From Pandoraea sp. (GTDB lineage Bacteria; Pseudomonadota; Gammaproteobacteria; Burkholderiales; Burkholderiaceae), in assembly GCA_031291335.1 (NCBI GenBank), contig JARLJF010000025.1, positions 1-64,000 of the forward strand: a stretch of DNA of 64,000 nt. The letters run 5' to 3'. Each line of letters starts with the position of its first letter. Within the stretch, counting starts at the first letter, position 1. Below the pieces are notes generated by a model. That model was not told where the DNA came from. It was given only the letters and a program-made list of their open reading frames with translations, and did not search any database. Made by a program: the position numbers and the translations under genes. Shown piece after piece: positions 35,376 through 44,351 of the stretch.

Positions 35376-37115
35376 TCAATTCAGGCGAAGCTTGTTTTCA
35401 GCGATGGCGTACATGGGGCGCCACAGCAAGCGGTTGAACAATACGACGAACAGCGCCATCACGGCGATGCCCAGCAAAATACGCGGATAGTCGCCGGCGG
35501 CCGTCGTTTGCGCGATGTAGGCCCCGAGGCCGTGCGCGGCGAGCTTGTCGTCGCCCCACTGCACGTATTCAGAGACGATGGAGGCGTTCCACGCGCCGCC
35601 CGACGCCGTGATCGCACCCGTCACGTAATAGGGGAAGATGCCCGGCAGCATGATCTGACGCCACCACTGCCAGCCGCGAATGCGGAAGTTGGTGGCGGCT
35701 TCCTTGAAGTCGTTCGGGAAGGTCGTCGCGCCGGCGATGACGTTGAACAGGATGTACCACTGCGTGCCCAGCACGATCAGCGGCGAGAGCCAGATGTCCG
35801 GATTGGCGTGGAAATGGACGATGGCCACCACGAAGATCGGGAACAGCAGGTTGGCCGGGAACGCGGCCAGGAACTGCGCCAGCGGCTGGATGCGCTCGGC
35901 AAGCTTCGGACGCAACCCGATCAGCACGCCCAGGGGCACCCACACCACAGAGGCGATGGCGATGAGCAGGATCACGCGCACGAGCGTAATGAGGCCGAGG
36001 CCGAAAACGTGCAGGATTTCGGACAGGCCGACTTCCGCCAGCACGAAGGCGCAGATCTTCCAGGCGGCCGTCACCCCCATCACTACCAGCAACGCGGCCC
36101 ACAACCAGTCGATCACGCGCGACAGCGGGCTTCTCGATTCGGAATGGATGGCGGCGGGCAGCGAGAACGGCATGCGCATGCGTGCAATCGTGCGCAGCAG
36201 CTTGCCGAACGGGCGCAGCAGATACTGAATGGCGCGAGTGCGCTGAATGAGGTTGAGCACCCACGACTCGGGCGCGGCCTGCGCAACCGTATCTTCGAGA
36301 CGGAATTTGTCGGACCAGGCGACCATCGGGCGGAACAGGAACTGGTCGTAAATGACGATGACGACGACCATCGCCAGAATCACCCAGCCCACCGCGTGCA
36401 GATCGCGCTGCACGATGGCCGTGGCGAGATACGCACCGATGCCCGGCAGGGTGACGGTCTTGTCGCCCACGGTGATCGCTTCTGACGCCACCACGAAGAA
36501 CCAGCCGCCCGACATGCTCATCATCATGTTCCAGATGAGGCCGGGCATCGAGTAGGGCACGTCGAGCTTCCAGAAGCGCTGCCACGGCGAGAGGCGCAGA
36601 TTCACGGCCACTTCCGCCAGATCGCGCGGCTGGGTGCGCATCGACTGATAGAAGGAGAACGTCATGTTCCACGCCTGGCTCGTGAAGATCGCGAAGATGG
36701 CGGCGCACTCGGCGCCCAGCACGCGTCCCGGGAACAGGGCGAGGAAGAAGGTGACGGTAAACGAGATGTAACCCAACACCGGCACCGACTGAAGAATGTC
36801 GAGCATCGGGACGAGCAGCTTCTCTGCGCGGCGGCTTTTGGCTGCGAGCGTGCCGTAAATGAGCGTGAAGAGGAGCGAAGCCACCATCGCCGCGAGCATG
36901 CGTAGCGTGGTGCGCAGTGCATATTCAGGCAGGTTGGCCGGGTCCAGCGAGATGATTTCGGTCTGCAGGTCGGCTAGCGGGGCCCAGGTCTGGCGAATGC
37001 CCGACGAACTGACCATCAGAAAACCGATGATGAGCGGGAAGGCAATGAAATCCCAGCGATTGGGCAGCAGGCGTCGCGCAGTGGCGGGGATGAACGGACG
37101 GGCTACGCGCGTCAT
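35376..37115 (-). CDS. Fused double ABC transporter permease
   Basis: A 579-residue protein that contains two BPD_transp_1 permease units in one chain. The first unit spans about residues 80-270, with LAEVAVNLRLSPWQRFWKLD as coupling helix. The second spans about 355-560, with FKEAATNFRIRGWQWWRQIM. About 12 hydrophobic segments in total. Thus one gene supplies what is usually a homodimer or two genes. I use ATG 37113-37115 (MTRVARPF); the frame runs on upstream to 37649 but that part is non-hydrophobic shadow. With the ATPase it makes a two-gene transporter. Confidence 0.9.
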   Translation of the reverse strand: MTRVARPFIPATARRLLPNRWDFIAFPLIIGFLMVSSSGIRQTWAPLADLQTEIISLDPANLPEYALRTTLRMLAAMVASLLFTLIYGTLAAKSRRAEKLLVPMLDILQSVPVLGYISFTVTFFLALFPGRVLGAECAAIFAIFTSQAWNMTFSFYQSMRTQPRDLAEVAVNLRLSPWQRFWKLDVPYSMPGLIWNMMMSMSGGWFFVVASEAITVGDKTVTLPGIGAYLATAIVQRDLHAVGWVILAMVVVIVIYDQFLFRPMVAWSDKFRLEDTVAQAAPESWVLNLIQRTRAIQYLLRPFGKLLRTIARMRMPFSLPAAIHSESRSPLSRVIDWLWAALLVVMGVTAAWKICAFVLAEVGLSEILHVFGLGLITLVRVILLIAIASVVWVPLGVLIGLRPKLAERIQPLAQFLAAFPANLLFPIFVVAIVHFHANPDIWLSPLIVLGTQWYILFNVIAGATTFPNDFKEAATNFRIRGWQWWRQIMLPGIFPYYVTGAITASGGAWNASIVSEYVQWGDDKLAAHGLGAYIAQTTAAGDYPRILLGIAVMALFVVLFNRLLWRPMYAIAENKLRLN

Positions 37116-37612
37116 CAAGACCTCGTGTGGATGAGGGGTCGGACGGGACAACAGGACTCTGCGTCGGTATGCGGCACGGCAGCGACGGTGCGCGTGTGCA
37201 TGGACGGCAGCGGATGCTACCAGATTGACCCGTAAAAAGATGTTAAAGCGCGTGCCACGGACTGGCAAATCCGAGCTTCCATGAACGACTGTGGTTTTTC
37301 TGCTGCACTGCGGGAAAGCGTGTTTCGACAGATGATACGCGAACCCGCGGCGGTCGCTGAGGGGCTTTTGCGGCGGGCCTCCGGCGGGGAGGTCAGCCAC
37401 GCGGCCGCTGCGAAAATGACGTTTTGAAGATGTGAACTTTATTGGCGTTGCGCAGACCAATTCCCGCGGCTTGCTTCGCGCCGTGCGGTCGTGTAGTGTG
37501 CACCGCTTGATCGGGCCACGGCGCCTGTCGCCGAAGCAGCAAGCTGCCTCGGCTTTCGTGTTGCTTGCCGGCCCGTCTCCCTCCAATTCCCAGACAAGCA
37601 AGGATGCGCCGC
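37116..37612. other. Divergent promoter region, about 500 bp
   Basis: It separates the leftward ABC permease from the rightward TPR gene. The only structure I see is a hairpin at 37530-37553 (GCCGA-A-GCAGC / GCTGC-C-TCGGC, followed by TTTCG) in the leader of the TPR gene, 60 bp before its start. Its role is unclear. No gene is evident. Confidence 0.4.
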
Positions 37613-39190
37613 ATGACGACGCCATTAGACGCGCGTTGCGAGCGTGCACGACAACTGAGTGCCGCCGGCCGGCTCGACGAGGCGATCGCCGAGTTGCGCC
37701 AAGTACTTAAGCAATCCCCCGAATTTCTCCCCGCCCTTGAAGGACTCGCCTACGTCTCGCTGCGCACGAGTGCCTTTGAATCGGCGGCCGACGCCTTCGA
37801 TCGTCTGATTGCGCTCGTGCCGCAGCCCGGTGCGCAAGCGACCTTCGACGCCGCGATGGCCAGCCTCCAGGCCGGTCGTCAGATGCGTGCCGAAGCGTTG
37901 TTCGAAGCGACCGTGCAGCAGTCGCCGGATGTCATCGGCACCATGCACACCATTGGCATGACCTGGGCGCAGGCGGGTGACAACGCTCGTGCGCTCGTCT
38001 GGTTTGAACGCACGGCGGCCAAGGCCCCGGCGCTGTGGCAAGCCCATTTCAACCGTGGGCGTGCTCTGGGGGCGTTGGGTCGCTATGACGAAGAGATCGA
38101 CGCTTACCGTCTCGCCAATGCGATCGCTCCGCAGCAGCCCGATCCGCTGGTGAATCTGGGCGTGGCGCTGCGTGAGCAGCATGCGTTCACCGACGCGTTG
38201 CAATGCCTGCGCGAGGCCGTGAAACTCTCGCCCGAACATGCGGGCGCGCGCACCAACCGGGCGCAGACCAATCTGTTGCTGGGCGACTTTGAGCATGGCT
38301 GGCATGACTACGAATGGCGCTGGCAGGACGGCGGTCAGCGACGTCGCTTCAGCGACCGGCTGTGGGACGGCCGCGCGCCGCTCGCGGGCAAGACGGTGTT
38401 CGTCTATAGCGAACAAGGCTTCGGCGACACGCTGCAGTTCGTGCGGTTCGTGCCGCGTCTGGTCGAGATGGGGGCCAATGTGGTGCTGTCGGTGCAGGCG
38501 CCGCTCGTCACGCTGCTCGGCGGCTTTGCGCGCGGCGTGACGGTGCTTGGCGAGCACATGCCGGTACCGTCGTTCGACTGGCAGATGCCGCTGTTGAGCC
38601 TGCCGCATCTGCTGAAGGTGGCCGGCAACGTCGCGGTGCATTCACCGTATCTGCGCTCCAGCGCAGGTCGCGAGATGATCTGGCGCTCGGCGCTGGGTGC
38701 CAAGCCGGAAGGGACGTTGCGGGTGGGGTTTGTGTGGCGTACGCGTCCGTTTCCGCCGCATCGCGATGTGGCGCTCGAGCATTGGGCGCCGGTTTTCGGC
38801 ACCCACGCGCAGTTCTTTTCGTTACAGGTCGACGCGACCGACGAAGAGCGCGCGGAACTCGCGCGGTATCCCAATGTGCGCGACATCGGGGGGAAGCTCA
38901 GCGACTTTGCCGAGACCGCTGCCGTTATTGCGCAGATGGACCTCGTGATCGCGGCCGACACGGCGGTGCTTCACGTGGCCGGCGCGCTGGGTAAACCGGC
39001 CTGGGCGCTGGTCGGCTTCACACCCGACTGGCGCTGGCAACTGGCGCGTCGGGACAGCGATTGGTATCCGTCGCTCACGCTCTTCCGTCAATCGCAACGC
39101 GGTGATTGGGATGGGGTGATGGCAGAGGTTGCGGCCAATCTTGCCGCTGCCGCGCAGGGCGAGTCGGCGGCAGCCGCGACGGCGCAGTAA
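37613..39190 (+). CDS. TPR protein with C-terminal glycosyltransferase-like domain
   Basis: A 525-residue protein. Residues 5-230 carry about six tetratricopeptide repeats (AARQLSAAGRLDEAIAELRQ-like helices; NLGVALREQHAFTDALQCLR is a clear one). The C-terminal 270 residues resemble a GT-B/heptosyltransferase-like fold: FVYSEQGFGDTLQFVRFVP at about 275 and DTAVLHVAGALGKPAWALVG near 460. Such TPR-GT fusions glycosylate proteins or surface components; donor and acceptor are unknown. The start at 37613 has AAGG 9 nt upstream; a near ATG at 37604 has no spacing. No signal peptide is seen, so it is cytoplasmic. Confidence 0.82.
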   Translation: MTTPLDARCERARQLSAAGRLDEAIAELRQVLKQSPEFLPALEGLAYVSLRTSAFESAADAFDRLIALVPQPGAQATFDAAMASLQAGRQMRAEALFEATVQQSPDVIGTMHTIGMTWAQAGDNARALVWFERTAAKAPALWQAHFNRGRALGALGRYDEEIDAYRLANAIAPQQPDPLVNLGVALREQHAFTDALQCLREAVKLSPEHAGARTNRAQTNLLLGDFEHGWHDYEWRWQDGGQRRRFSDRLWDGRAPLAGKTVFVYSEQGFGDTLQFVRFVPRLVEMGANVVLSVQAPLVTLLGGFARGVTVLGEHMPVPSFDWQMPLLSLPHLLKVAGNVAVHSPYLRSSAGREMIWRSALGAKPEGTLRVGFVWRTRPFPPHRDVALEHWAPVFGTHAQFFSLQVDATDEERAELARYPNVRDIGGKLSDFAETAAVIAQMDLVIAADTAVLHVAGALGKPAWALVGFTPDWRWQLARRDSDWYPSLTLFRQSQRGDWDGVMAEVAANLAAAAQGESAAAATAQ

Positions 39191-39242
39191 GGGCTTTCGT
39201 CCGGGGAGCAGTCCCGGTCTTGGTCAGGTCAGGTCAGCGGGT

Positions 39243-39273
39243 AACGACGCCGTTCGTCCGGAACGGCGTCGTT
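39243..39273. terminator. Strong hairpin between converging TPR and AI-2E genes
   Basis: Perfect 13-bp arms AACGACGCCGTTC (39243-39255) and GAACGGCGTCGTT (39261-39273), 5-nt loop, between two converging stop codons. There is no U-tract, so it may act as a bidirectional stabiliser or a Rho-assisted stop. Confidence 0.6.
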
Positions 39274-39316
39274 CAAGCGTCGCCCGACGTGAAACCTCAC
39301 GCCCAATCAGCCTGCA

Positions 39317-40390
39317 TCAACCGGCGTCGGCCTGCGTGTCATCGTCGTCACGCAAGCGCGTGTAGATGCTCCAGCTTGCGATGAACAGCGCGGCGATCAG
39401 CGGCCCGATCACGAAGCCGGTCAGACCGAAGAGCGACATGCCACCGAGGGTGGAGATCAGCACGACCCAGTCGGGCAGCTTGGTGTCCTTGCCGACCAGA
39501 ATCGGACGCAGCACGTTGTCCACCAGACTCACGATGGTGCCGCAGAACGCAAACAGCACCACGCCTTTCCAGATTGCGCCCGAGAACAGCAACCAGACGC
39601 CGACGGGCACCCACACGACCGCCGCGCCCACTGCGGGCAACAGCGAGAGGAACGCCATCACCACAGCGGCGAGCACGTAGCCCTGAATGCCGAGCACGGC
39701 GAAGATGAAGCCGCCGAGCACGCCCTGCGCCACGGCCACGGCGATGTTGCCCTTGACCGTCGCGCGCACGACCGTGGTGAATTGCCGGATCAACTGGCTC
39801 TTGTGACGCTCGTCGAGCGGCAGGCAGCGGCGCACCATCGCGCCGAGCGCGGTGCCGTCGCGCAGCAGAAAGAACAGCAAATAGAGCATCACCCCGAAAC
39901 TCACGAACAACTGTGCCGTGTTCTGGCCAATGCTCACGAGATAGACGGCGACCAGACGACCGATCTGCGCAGCGCCGTCGCCGAGCTTTTGCTGGATTGC
40001 GTCGACATCCTGCACACCGGCCAGATCCATCACGCGATGCACACTCGCAGGCAGCCGGTCGAGTAATTGCTGGAAGGCGATCGTGAGTTGCGGCAGGTCG
40101 GTGCGGAAGCGAACGAGTGCCGTGCTGATTTCCTGCGTCAGCATGCCCACGACCAGCGTGAGCGGCAGGATCACGATCAGTAGAATCAGCGCGAGGGTGG
40201 TAAGCGCGGCCAGATTCGGGCGGCCACGCATGCGGAGCAGGATTCGGCGCTGCACCGGCTGGAACAGCACGGCGAGAATCGTTCCCCAGAAGACGGCGCC
40301 GAACAGCGGAAACAGAATCCACCCGAACACGATCGTCACGACGAACAGCATGAGGTGGAAGAACTTGCGCTGGTCGCTACGACTCGACAT
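39317..40390 (-). CDS. AI-2E family (PerM/YdiK-like) membrane transporter
   Basis: A 357-residue inner-membrane protein with seven to eight hydrophobic segments of the UPF0118/AI-2E family. Typical regions are FLSLLPAVGAAVVWVPVGVW and SLVDNVLRPILVGKDTKLPD near the C-terminus. Members have been tied to autoinducer-2 export or Na+(Li+)/H+ antiport; which applies here is unknown. Its start overlaps the end of the NhaR-like gene by 14 bp on the same strand, and since NhaR controls sodium/proton antiport in E. coli, an ion-related function is worth considering. Confidence 0.9.
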   Translation of the reverse strand: MSSRSDQRKFFHLMLFVVTIVFGWILFPLFGAVFWGTILAVLFQPVQRRILLRMRGRPNLAALTTLALILLIVILPLTLVVGMLTQEISTALVRFRTDLPQLTIAFQQLLDRLPASVHRVMDLAGVQDVDAIQQKLGDGAAQIGRLVAVYLVSIGQNTAQLFVSFGVMLYLLFFLLRDGTALGAMVRRCLPLDERHKSQLIRQFTTVVRATVKGNIAVAVAQGVLGGFIFAVLGIQGYVLAAVVMAFLSLLPAVGAAVVWVPVGVWLLFSGAIWKGVVLFAFCGTIVSLVDNVLRPILVGKDTKLPDWVVLISTLGGMSLFGLTGFVIGPLIAALFIASWSIYTRLRDDDDTQADAG

Positions 40391-41342
40391 GAGGTTTCCT
40401 CGCAGGTGGTGGCGGCACAGACGGCTCGCCAGTGGTTCTTATATCAGAATCGGTTGTCGCGCCGATTTCCCGAAGGATCTGGGCGACCAGTGGATGACCT
40501 TCGCCGCGTCGCGAGCGAATGGCATGGATGTCTTCGTGCACGTCGTCGGGGCGGCCCAGCCAGCGCAGGCCGCGCAGCAGGGAGACGTCGCCTGCACCGG
40601 CTTCGCTTAGCGGAAAGACACCCATGCCACGCGTGGCGAACACGGCCATGAGCGCGCTGTCTTCGAATTCACCGATGATATTCGGGCGAATGCCCTGTGC
40701 CTCAAACCACTGATCCAGCCGGGCGCGCAACGCGGAGTGGCCCGTCGGCAGCAACACGGGCAGGTCGGTGAGGCATTGGGGGAAGGCGTCGCGCGAGGCA
40801 TTGCGCACGAGCGACGCCGGTCCGTACCAGTCGACCGGCGACTCGACCAGACGTTCGCTGACCAGCCGCAAGGTCGGGTTATAAGGTGCAGGCTGGCTGG
40901 CCAATACCAGATCCAGCTTGTGCAGCGCGAGTTCGGCGAGCAATTGCTCATGCTCGCCCTCGTGGCAGACTAGCCGAAGCGAGGGGGTTGCGAGTACGGG
41001 GGCGAGGATGGCGTGTGCGGCGAGTTTGGAGAGGCCATCGGCCAGCCCGACGGCCAGCCGCGCGACCCGGCCGCTTGCGGCTTCGCGAACTTCGTCCGGG
41101 ATCGACTGGCCGAGCCGGAAGATCTCTTCTGCGCGTCGAAACGCGGCCTGCCCGGGCTCTGTCATCGTAACGCCGCGCCCGGCGGGCTTGAGCAACTGAT
41201 GGCCCAGTGACTTCTCAAGTTCGCGGACCTGAGCGCTGATCGTCTGCACGGCCATGTCGAGACGCTCCGCCGCACGGGCGAATCCCCCTTCCTTGACGAC
41301 AACCCAGAAATAGTAAAGATGACGGTAGTTCAACATATTCAT
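40377..41342 (-). CDS. LysR-family regulator (NhaR-like)
   Basis: A 321-residue LysR-type activator. The winged HTH is at the N-terminus (LNYRHLYYFWVVVKEGGFAR, then AAERLDMAVQTISAQVRELE); the effector-binding domain follows to about residue 300. The YYFWVVVKEGGFARAAERL pattern is that of NhaR, which responds to sodium. Its stop codon lies 14 bp inside the AI-2E gene, so both are one transcript. It diverges from the riboswitch-terC unit. Confidence 0.9.
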   Translation of the reverse strand: MNMLNYRHLYYFWVVVKEGGFARAAERLDMAVQTISAQVRELEKSLGHQLLKPAGRGVTMTEPGQAAFRRAEEIFRLGQSIPDEVREAASGRVARLAVGLADGLSKLAAHAILAPVLATPSLRLVCHEGEHEQLLAELALHKLDLVLASQPAPYNPTLRLVSERLVESPVDWYGPASLVRNASRDAFPQCLTDLPVLLPTGHSALRARLDQWFEAQGIRPNIIGEFEDSALMAVFATRGMGVFPLSEAGAGDVSLLRGLRWLGRPDDVHEDIHAIRSRRGEGHPLVAQILREIGATTDSDIRTTGEPSVPPPPARKPHVES

Positions 41343-41438
41343 TGGACTTCGGAAAAACCGAACTGTTTTTAAGTATATAACTGGTTTTTACGAAGCATGA
41401 GTTCGGAGATGATGCTGTCCTGAACCCGCACCGTACGT

Positions 41439-41519
41439 TGTGTGCGGAATAACAAAGGGGAATGGCCGCCGCCTACGGGGGCGGACGCCCCGATAACCAT
41501 ACGGAATCTCTGGCGCACA
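41439..41519 (+). promoter_or_regulatory. yybP-ykoY (manganese) riboswitch upstream of terC
   Basis: The leader shows the family core in order: closing stem P1 (TGTGTGC at 41439-41445 pairing with GCGCACA at 41513-41519), AACAAAGGGGAATGG, a GC-rich hairpin (CCGCC/GGGGGCGGA), CGCCCCGATAACCATACGGA and the return strand. This matches the yybP-ykoY aptamer, a Mn2+ sensor found before alx (a TerC gene) in E. coli. The 3' strand of P1 ends 1 nt before the ATG, so the ribosome binding region is inside the aptamer and control is probably translational. Confidence 0.85.
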
Positions 41520-41520
41520 T

Positions 41521-42300
41521 ATGGACTATCTACTTGCTTTGGCGGCTGACCCGGCGGTGTGGGCGGCGCTTGTCACGCTGGTGGTCATGGAAGTCGTGCT
41601 TGGCATCGATAACCTGATCTTCATCTCCATCCTGACCAACAAACTGCCGTTATCGATGCGTGCGCGCGCGCAGCGCATGGGGATCGGGCTGGCGTTGGTC
41701 ATGCGTCTGGCGTTGCTCGGCACGGTCGCCTGGATCGCGAAGCTGACGACACCGCTCTTCGAGATGTTCGGTCACGGGTTTTCGTGGCGTGACCTGATTC
41801 TGATCTCGGGCGGTCTGTTCCTGGTGTGGAAGGCGACGAAGGAGATGCATCACCATGTGGCATCGGCAACAGACGAGCCTGCACATGGTGAAGGCGCAAC
41901 GACCGCGGGCACGGTGGCGACGATCACCGCTCGTGCGGCCGTGATTCAGATCCTGATGCTTGACCTCGTGTTCTCGATCGACAGTATCGTGACGGCTGTG
42001 GGCATGACCGAGCACATCCCGATCATGTTCATTGCGGTGATCGCGGCCGTGACGGCGATGTTGTTCATGGCAGGTCCGCTCTCGCGATTCATCGAAGCGA
42101 ACCCGACGGTGGTGATGCTGGCGCTGGGCTTCCTGCTCGTGATCGGTATGACACTGATCGCAGAAGGCTTCGGGTCGCATATCCCGAAGGGTTACATCTA
42201 CGCGGCGATGGCATTCTCGGCGTTCGTCGAAGGGCTGAACATGCTGACGCGTCGTGCTTCGGCGCGTCGCAAAGCGGAGAAGACTCGCGTGCTGCACTAA
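41521..42300 (+). CDS. TerC/Alx-family membrane protein under riboswitch control
   Basis: A 259-residue inner-membrane protein with seven hydrophobic segments. The acidic metal-site motifs of the family are present: [13 protein letters not shown] in the first helix and [15 protein letters not shown] in the middle. A histidine-containing loop (KEMHHHVAS) lies between helices 3 and 4. TerC/Alx proteins are proposed Mn2+ exporters that protect against metal excess or alkaline stress, consistent with the yybP-ykoY riboswitch directly upstream. A strong terminator follows at 42335. Confidence 0.93.
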   Translation: MDYLLALAADPAVWAALVTLVVMEVVLGIDNLIFISILTNKLPLSMRARAQRMGIGLALVMRLALLGTVAWIAKLTTPLFEMFGHGFSWRDLILISGGLFLVWKATKEMHHHVASATDEPAHGEGATTAGTVATITARAAVIQILMLDLVFSIDSIVTAVGMTEHIPIMFIAVIAAVTAMLFMAGPLSRFIEANPTVVMLALGFLLVIGMTLIAEGFGSHIPKGYIYAAMAFSAFVEGLNMLTRRASARRKAEKTRVLH

Positions 42301-42334
42301 GTGGCGCGGATGTGAAGATTTGACGGAGTGAGCG

Positions 42335-42370
42335 AAGCGGCGCCGGTGAACATCGGCGCCGCTTTTGTTT
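42335..42370 (+). terminator. Intrinsic terminator of terC
   Basis: AAGCGGCGCCG (42335-42345) pairs with CGGCGCCGCTT (42354-42364), 8-nt loop, followed by TTGTTTTGC. It lies 35 bp after the stop codon. Confidence 0.85.
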
Positions 42371-42483
42371 TGCATCCGTGACGTTCGGTTTTTACGAACC
42401 TGAGTGAATGGGAAAGCAGGTTTTTCCGTGGCGTGGTGCCCGATACATTGAGGACGTTATCTTTTACGTATTGGAGCGAAACG

Positions 42484-42816
42484 ATGAAATGCCCTGTATG
42501 CGGTACCCCGGATCTGCTGATGACGGAGCGTCAGGGAGTCGAGATCGACTACTGCCCGAGTTGCCGCGGCATATGGCTGGATCGTGGAGAGCTGGACAAG
42601 TTGATCGAGCGCACGGATGGCGTGGGCGGCAGGCCGGCACAGGCAATGCGCGGCAGCAATGTCAGAGCGGTGCATCAGGATGTCCGCGAGCATCGGGACG
42701 GAGATCGAAATGATCATCCGCATCGCAATACCCATCATGGACACGACGATCGCCGACGGCACTATGATCAGCCGCGCAAGAAGAAGTCGTTGTTTGAGAT
42801 GTTCGACTTCGATTGA
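42484..42816 (+). CDS. Zinc-ribbon protein with His-rich tail (TFIIB-type zinc finger family)
   Basis: A 110-residue cytoplasmic protein. The N-terminal zinc ribbon is MKCPVCGTPDLLM...DYCPSCRGIWLD, four cysteines as two CPxC knuckles. The C-terminal half (about residues 62-100) is rich in His, Asp and Arg (RNDHPHRNTHHGHDDRRRHY), which could bind further metal. The end KKKSLFEMFDFD is common in this family in betaproteobacteria. The start ATG 42484 is directly at the zinc ribbon; the frame continues 17 codons upstream without support. Function unknown; position beside a metal-regulated terC gene may be coincidental. Confidence 0.85.
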   Translation: MKCPVCGTPDLLMTERQGVEIDYCPSCRGIWLDRGELDKLIERTDGVGGRPAQAMRGSNVRAVHQDVREHRDGDRNDHPHRNTHHGHDDRRRHYDQPRKKKSLFEMFDFD

Positions 42817-42848
42817 ATTTGCCTGCGGGGAGTGAGGTGTGGAACGAG

Positions 42849-42877
42849 AAAAGCCAGTCGAGTGACTGGCTTTTTCT
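42849..42877. terminator. Bidirectional terminator
   Basis: AAGCCAGTC (42851-42859) and GACTGGCTT (42864-42872) with 4-nt loop, T-run on the right (TTTTTCTTTT) and A-run on the left (GAAAA). It serves the rightward zinc-ribbon gene and the leftward HAD gene. Confidence 0.85.
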
Positions 42878-42891
42878 TTTGGGGCGCTTCC

Positions 42892-43677
42892 TTAGGTTGG
42901 TTGTGAAGCGATCACGGCTTGCGCCGCTTCAACAAAACCTTGGCCGCCCGGTCCGGTGGTGATCCAGTTCGGCGGCACGGGAATATCCGGCAGATATTCC
43001 GTCACGGTACTCATGCCGACCGTATGTTTGAAAAACGCGAACATGGGGGCGTCGTTGGTTGAGTCGCCGGTATAGAGCACGGTGTCCCGATCCTTATCGA
43101 TGTCGACACCGTAGGCCTCGGCCATGACACGACGCGTCATCGACAGCTTGTTGTATCCGCCGAACCAGCCGAGGACCCAGAGGTTATTGATCGTGGCGTC
43201 GGCGCCCGCACGTTGCAATTCGCGGACGATCTGTTCGCCCAGCGCTGGATCTGCGGGGCGCGAGAAAGCGATGCTCGTGAGCCGGAAAACCTGATCGTCG
43301 GCCAGTTGAAGGTTGGGGAATGCGTGCCTGATGGCGTGAGCGGCGGCGTCGAGACGTTCGGAGACGGACTTGATTTCTGACTCGGGATGCCAGTACTTCC
43401 GTACGATTCCGTGACCATCGCGCGTGCGTTGGAGGAAGATCCCGCCGTTTTCGCCAATCACACCATCGACCGGCCACATGCGGGCCATTTGATCGCACCA
43501 GCCGGCAGGTGCGGCCGTGACGGGGATGACGCGTATCCCGGCCTTCTGCAATTTCTCCAGTGCGCAATACGTGTCGGCTGCGAGCCTGCCCTGATAGGTC
43601 AGGGTCTCATCCATGTCGGTGAGTACGAACCGGACATCCTTGAATTCATTTGGAGCAGCAGCTGACAGGTGACGCAT
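42892..43677 (-). CDS. HAD-IIB family hydrolase
   Basis: A 261-residue cytoplasmic phosphatase-like protein. HAD motif I is LTDMDETLTYQG, with both aspartates; motif IV is YTGDSTNDAPMF; a large type IIB cap lies between. It resembles sucrose-phosphate or mannosyl-3-phosphoglycerate phosphatase relatives, but the substrate is not readable. I prefer ATG 43675-43677 (MRHLSAAAP); an earlier TTG at 43719 would add 14 residues. It is a single-gene unit ended by the bidirectional terminator. Confidence 0.88.
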   Translation of the reverse strand: MRHLSAAAPNEFKDVRFVLTDMDETLTYQGRLAADTYCALEKLQKAGIRVIPVTAAPAGWCDQMARMWPVDGVIGENGGIFLQRTRDGHGIVRKYWHPESEIKSVSERLDAAAHAIRHAFPNLQLADDQVFRLTSIAFSRPADPALGEQIVRELQRAGADATINNLWVLGWFGGYNKLSMTRRVMAEAYGVDIDKDRDTVLYTGDSTNDAPMFAFFKHTVGMSTVTEYLPDIPVPPNWITTGPGGQGFVEAAQAVIASQPT

Positions 43678-44042
43678 GAGGTTCACGATCAGGGGGATGG
43701 GAGGATAGCCATTATGCAATCAACGGCGAGATGACGTCGGGCGTGGAAGGCCTGCAAGTCGAAGCGACGGGGGGAGAGGGGCGAGGGCTGATCTGAAGTG
43801 CAGCCCGGCAAGTTACGCTATCGCTTCAGACGCTGCCGTTTGTCGATCAAGCATGTGCGTCAGTCGCTGCTTTTTCCGCGAGCGGTACGTTGTGAGCGTT
43901 TTCGCTGTGTGTCGAAGCTTTTCGAGTGTCGACACATAGGCGGGGATATTCGGAAGTTACTGAAACGCAGGGCACGACACTCCTGCGATGATGGATTCAG
44001 CCGTTAGGGCGGCTAAATCCACCTACATCTCAGGAGACTTGG
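43678..44042. other. 365-bp stretch without a clear gene
   Basis: Upstream region of the 44043 gene. It includes GCCGTTAGGGCGGC near 44001, a weak hairpin. I see no ORF with a ribosome binding site and no known RNA. Confidence 0.4.
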
Positions 44043-44351
44043 ATGAGTGATTCAACCAACAGCGATGCAAAGGACGGAGGAAACGGTGGTCAGGACGCGG
44101 GCGGCCTCGACCTCCCAAAGTCGTTGGCACGGGAAGGGCATGTTGTCTGGTTCCATGAATATGGGAAGTACCTTGGTTACGCATGGGACGAGGCCGTGGG
44201 AGAAATCAGGCGAGCGCATGTGTCCGATCCTGAGCATGCGATTTACTTTGAGACGTTCGCGGAAGCGATGGTGGCGACGGAAATGTTGACGGGTGCTCGC
44301 GTCATTCTTCGCGCGCTGAAGCGCGGCGAGAAACCGCGATTGGTAAGGTGA
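44043..44351 (+). CDS. Hypothetical protein, 102 residues
   Basis: Not recognised. It starts at ATG 44043 with AGGAG about 7 nt upstream. The first 25 residues are Gly/Asp/Asn-rich and probably disordered (DAKDGGNGGQDAGG). The rest looks folded and mixed alpha/beta (REGHVVWFHEYGKYLGYAWD, then AIYFETFAEAMVATEMLTG). No signal peptide, membrane segment, Cys pair or DNA-binding motif is evident. It precedes the repeat region and the PLD-like gene in the most accessory-looking part of the window. Confidence 0.65.
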   Translation: MSDSTNSDAKDGGNGGQDAGGLDLPKSLAREGHVVWFHEYGKYLGYAWDEAVGEIRRAHVSDPEHAIYFETFAEAMVATEMLTGARVILRALKRGEKPRLVR

